5,150 nucleotides of DNA from the NCBI GenBank assembly GCA_013695855.1, contig JACCZR010000162.1, forward strand, positions 1-5,150, read 5' to 3'. Below, piece by piece: positions 1-5,108 of the stretch; within the stretch, counting starts at the first letter, position 1, and each line of letters begins with the position of its first letter. Position numbers and translations under genes: made by a program. The DNA is from Thermoleophilaceae bacterium (GTDB lineage Bacteria; Actinomycetota; Thermoleophilia; Solirubrobacterales; Thermoleophilaceae). The notes beneath the pieces are model-generated. The model did no database searches and had not been told where the DNA came from. It saw only the letters and a list, made by a program, of their open reading frames with translations.

Positions 1-315
1 ATCCACGCCGGCCAGATGCACCAGCTACTCGACTACCTGGGCGAGGACACCATACTGCAGTTCGGCGGCGGGACGATCGGCCACCCGATGGGGGTCGCCG
101 CCGGTGCGACCGCCAATCGCGTGGGCGTCGAAGCGATGATCAAGGCGCGCAACGAGGGCGTCGACTTCGTCGAGGAGGGTCCCGACATCCTCCAAGAGGC
201 GGCGAAGGGCTGCCCCGAGCTCAAGTCGGCGTTGGATGTCTGGAGCGACATCACGTTCGACTTCGAGTCGACCGACACGGCGGACAAAGTCCCCACCGAG
301 ACATCCAGCAGCTGA
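1..315 (+). CDS. cbbL: RuBisCO large subunit, red-type form I, C-terminal part (5' end outside window)
   Basis: This is the last 104 codons of the large, catalytic subunit of ribulose-1,5-bisphosphate carboxylase/oxygenase, which adds CO2 to RuBP. The frame is open from base 1, so the gene starts upstream of the window and the Met codon at 16 is internal. The first residues, IHAGQMHQLLDYLG, are the red-type (form IC/ID) counterpart of the region after the active-site Ser-Gly-Gly of the family. FGGGTIGHPMG follows at about residues 22-32 of the fragment and contains the glycines that bind a phosphate of RuBP. GATANRVGVEAMIKARNEG is also typical. The catalytic lysines and loop 6 lie outside the window. 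The protein ends in a polar tail, STDTADKVPTETSSS, and in red-type enzymes this tail is what CbbX grips. A cbbS gene 26 nt downstream and a cbbX gene after it support the assignment. Family and red-type class are near certain. Confidence 0.97.
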   Translation: MHAGQMHQLLDYLGEDTILQFGGGTIGHPMGVAAGATANRVGVEAMIKARNEGVDFVEEGPDILQEAAKGCPELKSALDVWSDITFDFESTDTADKVPTETSSS

Positions 316-326
316 ACGCGCTCGAC

Positions 327-334
327 AAGAGGAG
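327..334 (+). promoter_or_regulatory. Ribosome binding site of cbbS
   Basis: AAGAGGAG lies 7 nt before the ATG at 342 in the short cbbL-cbbS gap. It is a near-consensus Shine-Dalgarno sequence and fixes the cbbS start, which also matches the conserved red-type N-terminus MRVSQGTFSFLPDL. Confidence 0.8.
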
Positions 335-341
335 ATAGACA

Positions 342-914
342 ATGAGAGTCAGCCAAGGCACGTTCTCGTTCCTGCCGGATTTGAGCGACGAGGACATCGA
401 GAAGCAGCTCGCCTACGCGCTAGAGCACCAGTGGGCCGTGATGGTCGAGTACACCGACGATCCGCACCCCCGCAACTATCTGTGGGAGATGTGGAAGCAG
501 CCCAACTTCGACCTCGGAGAGGACGAGGTCGACCCGGTCCTGCAGGACATCAACGACTGCCGCGAGGCCTACCCCAACCACTACGTGAAGCTGGTCTGCT
601 ACGACAGCGGCCTGGGCAAGCAGACCACGAAGCTCGCCTTCTTGGTCAACCGGCCGTCCGAGGAGCCCGGCTTCCGCCTGGAGCGCCAGGAGACCCACGA
701 CCGCACGATGGACTACAGGCTCCACACCTACGCCGCGGAGGCCCCCTCCGGCATGCGCTACGGCAACGACGGCTCGATCACGTCTCAGCGTGACGCCGCC
801 GGCGTGCAGGACGCCATGCCGGGCCAGGACTCCCCCAAGCGAAGCCGCGACGGCGACTCGGCGGCGGACGAGAGCGTCAAGCCGGAGAGCGATGAGGGCG
901 TCGGCGAGTCCTAG
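342..914 (+). CDS. cbbS: RuBisCO small subunit, red-type form I, with a long acidic C-terminal extension
   Basis: This is the 190-aa small subunit, which caps the L8 core of form I RuBisCO in the cytoplasm. Residues 1-140 match the red-type family closely: N-terminal QGTFSFLPDL, the signature EYTDDPHPRNYLWEMW at 36-51, the segment NDCREAYPNHY at 71-81, VNRPSEEPGFRLERQE at 102-117, and the final beta-hairpin region ending about APSGMRY at 134-140. Red-type small subunits are known to be about 130-140 aa and to end near this point. Here another 50 residues follow (141-190), rich in Asp, Glu, Ser and Gly and probably disordered. In this tail 46 of 50 codons end in G or C, so it looks like true coding sequence and not read-through into a spacer. 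The start is the ATG with a good Shine-Dalgarno sequence. The stop TAG overlaps the cbbX GTG by one base, pointing to coupled translation. The core function is certain; the role of the tail is unknown. Confidence 0.96.
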   Translation: MRVSQGTFSFLPDLSDEDIEKQLAYALEHQWAVMVEYTDDPHPRNYLWEMWKQPNFDLGEDEVDPVLQDINDCREAYPNHYVKLVCYDSGLGKQTTKLAFLVNRPSEEPGFRLERQETHDRTMDYRLHTYAAEAPSGMRYGNDGSITSQRDAAGVQDAMPGQDSPKRSRDGDSAADESVKPESDEGVGES

Positions 915-2062
915 TGAGCCCCCGCGGGCGCGACACGACCGGCAGATGGCTGGATCCGGAGAGTAAGGGCGAGATGGGCGGCGATCAGGCCGAGGCCGGC
1001 GGCAGCAACGGCGGCTCCTCCTCCGAGGAGTTCAGCGGCGAGGTCATTGCCCCCGACAAGCAGGCAGGGGAGGGATCGGCGGTCGAGTCGGTGGACTTCT
1101 CCGGGGCGGTCTCCGACGGCGAGGCCGACGTGCAGTCGGTCGTCCAGGAGTCGCGCATCCACGAGGTGCTCGAGGAGATGGACCGCGACCTGATCGGGCT
1201 CGTGCCCGTGAAGCAGCGGATCAAGGAGATCGCCGCGCTGCTGGTGATCGACCGCCTGCGCGAGCAGATGGAGCTCACCTCCACCCGCCCCACGCTGCAC
1301 ATGAGCTTCACCGGCAACCCCGGGACGGGCAAGACGACCGTCGCCATGCGGATCGCCTCCATCCTCCACCGGCTCGGGTACATCGAGAAGGGTCAGCTCG
1401 TCTCGGTCACCCGCGACGATCTGGTGGGCCAGTACGTCGGTCACACGGCACCGAAGACCAAGGACGCAGTCAAAAAGGCCAAGGGCGGCGTGCTCTTCAT
1501 CGACGAGGCGTACTACCTGCACCGCCCGGAGAACGAGCGCGACTACGGCCAAGAGGCGATCGAGGTCCTACTCTCCACCATGGAGTCCGAGCGCCAGAGC
1601 CTCGTGGTGGTGATGGCCGGCTACAAGGACCGAATGGACCAGTTCTTCGGAGACAACCCGGGGTTGGGCTCGCGCATCGCCCATCACATCGACTTCCCCA
1701 ACTACTCGGCCGACGAGCTGATGGAGATGGCCGAGCTCATGGTCGACCAGCAGGGCTACGAGCTGAGCGAGGAGGCCACCGACGCGTTGCACCAGTACGT
1801 CGAGCGGCGGCGCCAGCGGCGGCGCTTCGCCTACGGGCGCAGCATCCGCAACGCCATCGAACGGGCTCGGATGCGGCAGGCCACCCGGCTGTTCGAGTCG
1901 GGTGAGAAGCTCACCAAAAAGGATCTCATCACCATCGAGGCCGACGACATCCTCAAGAGCTCGGTGTTCGATGACGTCGAGGAGCAGGGAGACGACGTCG
2001 AGGGGCAGGGATCCGACGACGAGGAGCACTCGGCTGCGGAAGAAGGGCAGGAGAAGAGTTGA
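914..2062 (+). CDS. cbbX: CbbX, AAA+ red-type RuBisCO activase, with extended acidic ends
   Basis: This hexameric AAA+ motor remodels red-type RuBisCO that is blocked by tightly bound sugar phosphates, by threading the large-subunit C-terminal tail through its pore with ATP hydrolysis. The 382-aa product shows the family core from about residue 82: DRDLIGLVPVK (90-100), Walker A GNPGTGKT (134-141), the pore-loop region GQYVGHTAPKT (172-182), Walker B GVLFIDEAYYL (192-202; D197, E198), NERDYGQEAIE (207-217), SRIAHHIDFP (253-262) with candidate arginine finger R254, and a sensor-2-like GRSIRNAIERAR (308-319). CbbX proteins are usually about 300-310 aa. Here the N-terminus is about 60-70 residues longer and low in complexity (GGSNGGSSSEE). 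The C-terminus (353-382) is strongly acidic and contains a tandem heptapeptide, DDVEEQG/DDVEGQG. The GTG at 914 overlaps the cbbS stop (TAGTG). An in-frame ATG at 974 (residue 21) has a better Shine-Dalgarno sequence, so the true start may be there. Function is very secure; the exact start is not. Confidence 0.96.
   Translation: MSPRGRDTTGRWLDPESKGEMGGDQAEAGGSNGGSSSEEFSGEVIAPDKQAGEGSAVESVDFSGAVSDGEADVQSVVQESRIHEVLEEMDRDLIGLVPVKQRIKEIAALLVIDRLREQMELTSTRPTLHMSFTGNPGTGKTTVAMRIASILHRLGYIEKGQLVSVTRDDLVGQYVGHTAPKTKDAVKKAKGGVLFIDEAYYLHRPENERDYGQEAIEVLLSTMESERQSLVVVMAGYKDRMDQFFGDNPGLGSRIAHHIDFPNYSADELMEMAELMVDQQGYELSEEATDALHQYVERRRQRRRFAYGRSIRNAIERARMRQATRLFESGEKLTKKDLITIEADDILKSSVFDDVEEQGDDVEGQGSDDEEHSAAEEGQEKS
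958..963 (+). promoter_or_regulatory. Possible ribosome binding site for an alternative cbbX start
   Basis: GGAGAG lies 10 nt before the in-frame ATG at 974. The GTG at 914 has only a partial match, GGCGAG at 903-908, but it is directly coupled to the cbbS stop. If the ATG is used, CbbX is 362 aa and starts MGGDQAEAGG; the low-complexity N-terminal extension would mostly remain. Confidence 0.4.
1970..2011 (+). repeat. Two 21-bp tandem repeats inside the 3' end of cbbX
   Basis: Units 1970-1990 and 1991-2011 match at 19 of 21 bases and encode DDVEEQG and DDVEGQG. The repeat keeps the reading frame and lies in the acidic C-terminal tail, after the conserved AAA+ fold. It looks like a short in-frame duplication that lengthened the tail. 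Confidence 0.85.
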
Positions 2063-2077
2063 AGCCACTGGCGCAAC

Positions 2078-2087
2078 AGAGGAGGGG
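2078..2087 (+). promoter_or_regulatory. Ribosome binding site of the first phosphoribulokinase gene
   Basis: AGAGGAGGGG, with core GGAGG at 2081-2085, ends just before the GTG at 2091 (5 nt after GGAGG). It is the strongest Shine-Dalgarno sequence in the window. It decides the GTG start over earlier in-frame codons, which would run antisense-like through the cbbX tail and encode no family sequence. Confidence 0.82.
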
Positions 2088-2090
2088 CAC

Positions 2091-3056
2091 GTGCCTCGAC
2101 CGGTAATCCTAGGAGTCGTGGGCGACTCAGGGGCGGGAAAGACCACCATCACGGCGGGGCTGGAGGGCATCCTGGGGGAGGATCAGGTCACTGCGTTCTC
2201 CACCGACGACTACCACCGCTACGACCGAGAGCAACGCGCGGAGATCGGCATCACGCCGCTGCATCCGGACGCCAACTACATGGACATCCTCTCGCAGCAT
2301 CTCACACTTCTGCGGCAGGGTGAGCCCATCCTCAAGCCGGTCTACGGGCACTCGGGAGGCACCTTCGGGCCGCCCGTCTACGTGGGCTCGAAGCCCTTCG
2401 CCATCGTGGAGGGCCTGCTGGGCTACCACGACGAGGGCATGCGCGACTGCTACGACCTGCGGGTCTACCTAGCGCCTCCTGAGGAGCTGCGCCTGAAGTG
2501 GAAGCTCCAGCGCGACTCCTCGAAGCGCGGGTACACCGAGGATGAGGTCCAGGCCGAGCTCGACAAGCGCGAGCCCGACTCGGCCCAGTTCATCCGGCCC
2601 CAGGAGCGTCACGCCGACGTGGTCGTGTCGTTCAAGGAAGGCGAGGGTGCCGAGGCCCACTCCCTCGACGCCGAGATGCTCCTGCGGGACACGGTCCCGC
2701 AACCCGATCTCTCACCGCTCATCGGCAGCGGCGAGCGAGGGATCACGATCGACGAGGGCGATTCGGAGCGCCACGTGAACATCGCCGGCGACATCGAAAG
2801 CGAGCAGGCCTCCGAGATCGAGGAGGCGATCTGGGAGAAGCTGCACTTCGCCTCCCATCTGCGCTCCGAGCGGCTTGGGGAGGTCACCATCGGCGACGAC
2901 GTCCACCGCTCCGAGTCGCTGGCCGTCGTGCAGCTGGTGATCCTGTACCACCTGGTGACGGCCAAGGCGGCCGTCGCGCTGGGCGGGTCCGGCCACCGGG
3001 CGGAGGACGAGGGCTCGGCCGCGGTGCAAGAAGACGCCGCGACGGTGGAGCAGTGA
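2091..3056 (+). CDS. prk: Phosphoribulokinase, first of two tandem copies (cysteine-poor)
   Basis: The enzyme phosphorylates ribulose-5-phosphate with ATP to give RuBP, the RuBisCO substrate. The 321-aa product resembles the longer, cyanobacterial/plant-like (class II) enzymes more than the roughly 290-aa proteobacterial class I. It shows P-loop GDSGAGKTT (11-19), STDDYHRYDR (37-46) with the conserved acidic pair, KPVYGHSGGTFGPP (82-95), VEGLLGYH (106-113) with the conserved Glu, and WKLQRDSSKRGY (137-148), the counterpart of WKIQRD in the plant enzyme. It should therefore be active. The two cysteines of thioredoxin-regulated plant PRK are replaced (A15 in the P-loop, S37 before TDD), and the only cysteine is C120. 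A polar tail of about 20 residues ends the protein. The GTG start is set by the Shine-Dalgarno sequence at 2078-2087 and by the family N-terminus RPVILGVVGDS. The stop overlaps the next gene by 4 nt. The symbol cbbP is equally usable. Confidence 0.93.
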   Translation: MPRPVILGVVGDSGAGKTTITAGLEGILGEDQVTAFSTDDYHRYDREQRAEIGITPLHPDANYMDILSQHLTLLRQGEPILKPVYGHSGGTFGPPVYVGSKPFAIVEGLLGYHDEGMRDCYDLRVYLAPPEELRLKWKLQRDSSKRGYTEDEVQAELDKREPDSAQFIRPQERHADVVVSFKEGEGAEAHSLDAEMLLRDTVPQPDLSPLIGSGERGITIDEGDSERHVNIAGDIESEQASEIEEAIWEKLHFASHLRSERLGEVTIGDDVHRSESLAVVQLVILYHLVTAKAAVALGGSGHRAEDEGSAAVQEDAATVEQ

Positions 3057-4066
3057 GAGGACGGCCCATCGTCCTCGGTGTGGTGGGCGACTCGGCTTCG
3101 GGCAAGACCACCATCACCCGAGGCCTCGTGCGAGTCCTGGGCGAGGACCAGGTCACCCACGTCTGCACCGACGACTACCACCGCTACGACCGCAAGCAGC
3201 GCGCCGAGATGAGCATCACGCCGCTGGACCCCGGCTGCAACTACGTCGACATCATGGGTCAGGACCTGCACCACCTGCGAAGCGGCGAGGGGATCCTCAA
3301 GCCGGTCTACCAGCACGCCGACGGGACCTTCGGTCCGCCCGTCTACGTCAAACCGCACGGGTTCGCGATCGTCGAGGGCCTGCTGGGCTACCACACGCCT
3401 GAGATGCGCGACTGCTACGACGTGCGGGTCTTCCTCGCGCCGCCCGAGGACCTGCGGCGCCGATGGAAGGTCCAACGCGACTGCTCGAGGCGCGGCTACA
3501 CGACCGACGAGGTGCTGGCCGAGCTCGACCGCCGTGAGCCGGACTCGGCCGCCTTCATCCGCCCCCAGAAGCGCCATGCCGACATGGTGGTGTCCTTCAT
3601 GCCGAGCGACAGCGGCGATCCCGACATGCTCGACGCCGAGCTGACCCTGCGCGAGGGGCTCCCCCACCCGGACCTGTCCGCCTTCGTCGGCGACGAGGCG
3701 CGCGGAATCACGATGGTCGAGCGCGCTGCGGAGCGCCACATCTGCATCCCCGGCGACATCGACCGCGACCGGGCCGCCGAGGTCGAAGAGGCGATCTGGG
3801 AGAAGCTGCACTTCGCCACCCACCTGCGCAGCCAGCGTCTCGGCGAGTTCACGATCGGAATCGACCTCCACCGCTCGGAGTCGCTCGCGCTCGTCCAGCT
3901 CCTGATCCTCTACCACCTGGCCACTGCGCGGGCCGCGATCTCGCTGGGAGGCGACGGCGCGCGGCTGGTGGCAAGCCCGCCCCAACAGAGTGCGGAGGCC
4001 GTCGGCGCTGAGACCGGCCAGGCCGGGTCCGACCGCCAAGCGGCCGCCACGCCCGTCGAGTCCTGA
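3053..4066 (+). CDS. prk: Phosphoribulokinase, second tandem copy (cysteine-rich)
   Basis: This 337-aa paralogue of the preceding gene matches it at about 200 of 299 aligned core residues by hand alignment. All the catalytic landmarks remain: P-loop GDSASGKTT (12-20), CTDDYHRYDR (38-47), KPVYQHADGTFGPP (83-96), VEGLLGYH (107-114) and WKVQRDCSRRGY (138-149). It has five cysteines (38, 62, 121, 144, 231) where the first copy has one. C38 sits where plant PRK has one of its two regulatory cysteines (TVIC-DD), but the P-loop partner is Ala/Ser, so the classical thioredoxin disulfide cannot form. The C-terminus (about 301-337) is a polar, Ala/Gln/Ser-rich tail that looks disordered. The GTG start overlaps the upstream stop (GTGA), with only a close GGAG (3047-3050) before it, so translation is probably coupled. 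It is the last gene of the operon. Whether it forms homomers or mixed oligomers with the first copy cannot be seen. Confidence 0.93.
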   Translation: MRGRPIVLGVVGDSASGKTTITRGLVRVLGEDQVTHVCTDDYHRYDRKQRAEMSITPLDPGCNYVDIMGQDLHHLRSGEGILKPVYQHADGTFGPPVYVKPHGFAIVEGLLGYHTPEMRDCYDVRVFLAPPEDLRRRWKVQRDCSRRGYTTDEVLAELDRREPDSAAFIRPQKRHADMVVSFMPSDSGDPDMLDAELTLREGLPHPDLSAFVGDEARGITMVERAAERHICIPGDIDRDRAAEVEEAIWEKLHFATHLRSQRLGEFTIGIDLHRSESLALVQLLILYHLATARAAISLGGDGARLVASPPQQSAEAVGAETGQAGSDRQAAATPVES

Positions 4067-4100
4067 GCGCGCAGGCCATCCCGCGAGCGCTCGCGCGCTC
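4065..4100. terminator. GC-rich inverted repeat between convergent genes, possible bidirectional terminator
   Basis: GAGCGCGC (4065-4072) and GCGCGCTC (4093-4100) form a perfect 8-bp stem around a 20-nt loop. A competing perfect 14-bp palindrome, CGCGAGCGCTCGCG, lies at 4082-4095. The structure overlaps the second prk stop codon and fills the 39-nt gap to the cbbR stop, the expected place for a shared terminator. No T-rich tract follows on either strand, so it is not a classical intrinsic terminator. It could act as a U-poor hairpin, or only protect the transcript ends. Confidence 0.5.
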
Positions 4101-4105
4101 TTCGC

Positions 4106-5017
4106 CTACCTGAGTCGAACGCGCTCGAGAGCCTTGCCGCCCTCGCTGCGCACGAAGCTCAAAAACTCCTCGACAGGCGGTCGGAGGGGTCCGTGCTCTG
4201 GGCGCAGCAGGTACCAGTGCCGCTGCGGCAGCCGGGCGCTGACGTCGATCGTCGCCAGCAGTCCCACCTCCAGCTCCAGCCGCGCCGTGAGGCGCGACTG
4301 CAGCGAGACCCCGAGGCCGGCACGGGCGGCCTCCTTGATCGCGCCGTTGGACCCGAGCGTGAGCAGCGGCGGTCGCAACTCATACGCCGCCAGGAACTCC
4401 TCAGTCATCGTGCGCGTGCCCGAGCCCTCCTCGCGCAGCAACCAGGGGCGCCCGCCCAACTCCTCGATCGGCAGCGCGTGCTTGCCGGCGAGCGGGTCAT
4501 CGGGCGCCGTGATTATCGCGATCGGATTCTCGAGGAAGCACTCGCCGAGGACTCCCTCGCTGGGAGGGCGACCACCGACCGCCACGTCCGAGCGGTGACT
4601 GCGCACGCGCTCGAACACACGCTCGCGGTTGCCGACGTCCAAGCTCAGGGCGATCTCCGGGTGAGACGCCGAGAACGCCTGCATCAGCGGCGGCACGATG
4701 TACTCGCCCGCGGTCGTCACCGCCGCGATGCGCAGCTCCTTTGCCGCCACCTGGGCGGCCTCGCGGGAGGCCCGCGTGCCCTGCTCCAGAAGCCCGAGGA
4801 CGTCTGCCGCATATGGGACGAAGGCCTCTCCCGCCGGTGTCGGGCGGATGCTCCTGCCGTTGCGTTCGGTCAGGTCCACTCCCAGCTCACGCGACAGTGC
4901 GGAAACCGCCGCTGACACGGACGGCTGGGTGACGATCAGCTCGTCGGCCGCCGCGGTCACGGACCCGGTCCGAAAGACGGCCAGGAAGCTCCGAAGCTGC
5001 GTCTGCGTTATAGCCAT
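4106..5017 (-). CDS. cbbR: LysR-type transcriptional regulator, probable CbbR
   Basis: This 303-aa protein has the standard LysR layout and length. The N-terminal winged helix-turn-helix spans about residues 4-63 (QTQLRSFLAVFRTGSVTAAA, then IVTQPSVSAAVSALSRELGV, then RSIRPTPAGE). A linker helix follows to about 92, and a periplasmic-binding-like effector domain covers about 93-290, including REEGSGTR (195-202) as in CbbR-type regulators and NGAIKEAARAGLGVSL (224-239). CbbR activates CBB genes in response to metabolites such as RuBP, NADPH or phosphoenolpyruvate, depending on species. The cbb assignment rests mainly on location beside the operon. In many bacteria cbbR is divergent from cbbL; here it is convergent at the operon's far end, so it may instead or also control something to the right. 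The start ATG gives the usual LysR N-terminus, but only a weak GAGAA abuts it. The LysR family is certain; the CbbR role is likely. Confidence 0.85.
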   Translation of the reverse strand: MAITQTQLRSFLAVFRTGSVTAAADELIVTQPSVSAAVSALSRELGVDLTERNGRSIRPTPAGEAFVPYAADVLGLLEQGTRASREAAQVAAKELRIAAVTTAGEYIVPPLMQAFSASHPEIALSLDVGNRERVFERVRSHRSDVAVGGRPPSEGVLGECFLENPIAIITAPDDPLAGKHALPIEELGGRPWLLREEGSGTRTMTEEFLAAYELRPPLLTLGSNGAIKEAARAGLGVSLQSRLTARLELEVGLLATIDVSARLPQRHWYLLRPEHGPLRPPVEEFLSFVRSEGGKALERVRLR

Positions 5018-5052
5018 TTCTCGAACCTAGCCACCCAAAAGTAGCGGCTGTG

Positions 5053-5082
5053 TCTATCCACAGGCATAGAGCTCCGTCTATG
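5053..5082. promoter_or_regulatory. Candidate LysR/CbbR operator: three interlocked half-sites
   Basis: TCTAT (5053-5057), ATAGA (5066-5070) and TCTAT (5077-5081) alternate in orientation, with centres 13 and 11 bp apart, about one helical turn. The first two form TCTAT-N8-ATAGA. The last two extend to CATAGA-N6-TCTATG. The array lies 36-65 bp upstream of the cbbR start codon, the usual place for autoregulatory LysR binding. The spacing gives T-N12-A, one base more than the textbook LysR T-N11-A, so assignment to CbbR is an inference. Confidence 0.5.
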
Positions 5083-5093
5083 AACACACGGCA

Positions 5094-5108
5094 AGATCCG
5101 ATGGATCT
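5094..5108. repeat. Short perfect inverted repeat AGATCC-GAT-GGATCT
   Basis: Six-base perfect arms flank a 3-nt centre. It lies just beyond the candidate LysR operator, seen from cbbR. It differs in sequence from the TCTAT half-sites, so it may bind another regulator, form a small hairpin in a rightward transcript, or be chance. Confidence 0.35.

Noticed and set aside
236..793. A 185-codon + strand frame overlapping the cbbL end and cbbS
   Set aside because: It is an Arg/Pro-rich translation typical of an out-of-frame reading of GC-rich genes; cbbL and cbbS are unambiguous in their own frames.
911..1552. A 213-codon open frame on the - strand opposite cbbX
   Set aside because: It is a mirror of the cbbX coding frame in GC-rich DNA, with no known motif, no Shine-Dalgarno sequence and no independent support.
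1902..2090. An in-frame upstream extension of the first PRK gene into the cbbX tail
   Set aside because: The extension is Ser/Arg/Thr-rich out-of-frame translation of cbbX. The GTG at 2091 has the strong Shine-Dalgarno sequence and starts right at the conserved PRK N-terminus.
2609..4039. A 476-codon open frame on the - strand spanning both PRK genes
   Set aside because: It is antisense to two genes with clear family motifs. Its length follows from the codon bias of the duplicated GC-rich sense genes, and its translation shows no recognisable domain.
3990..4915. Two + strand frames (3990-4598 and 4193-4915) opposite the LysR gene
   Set aside because: They are antisense shadows of a clear LysR-family gene, with Arg/Ser- or Gln/Arg-rich translations and no recognisable domain.
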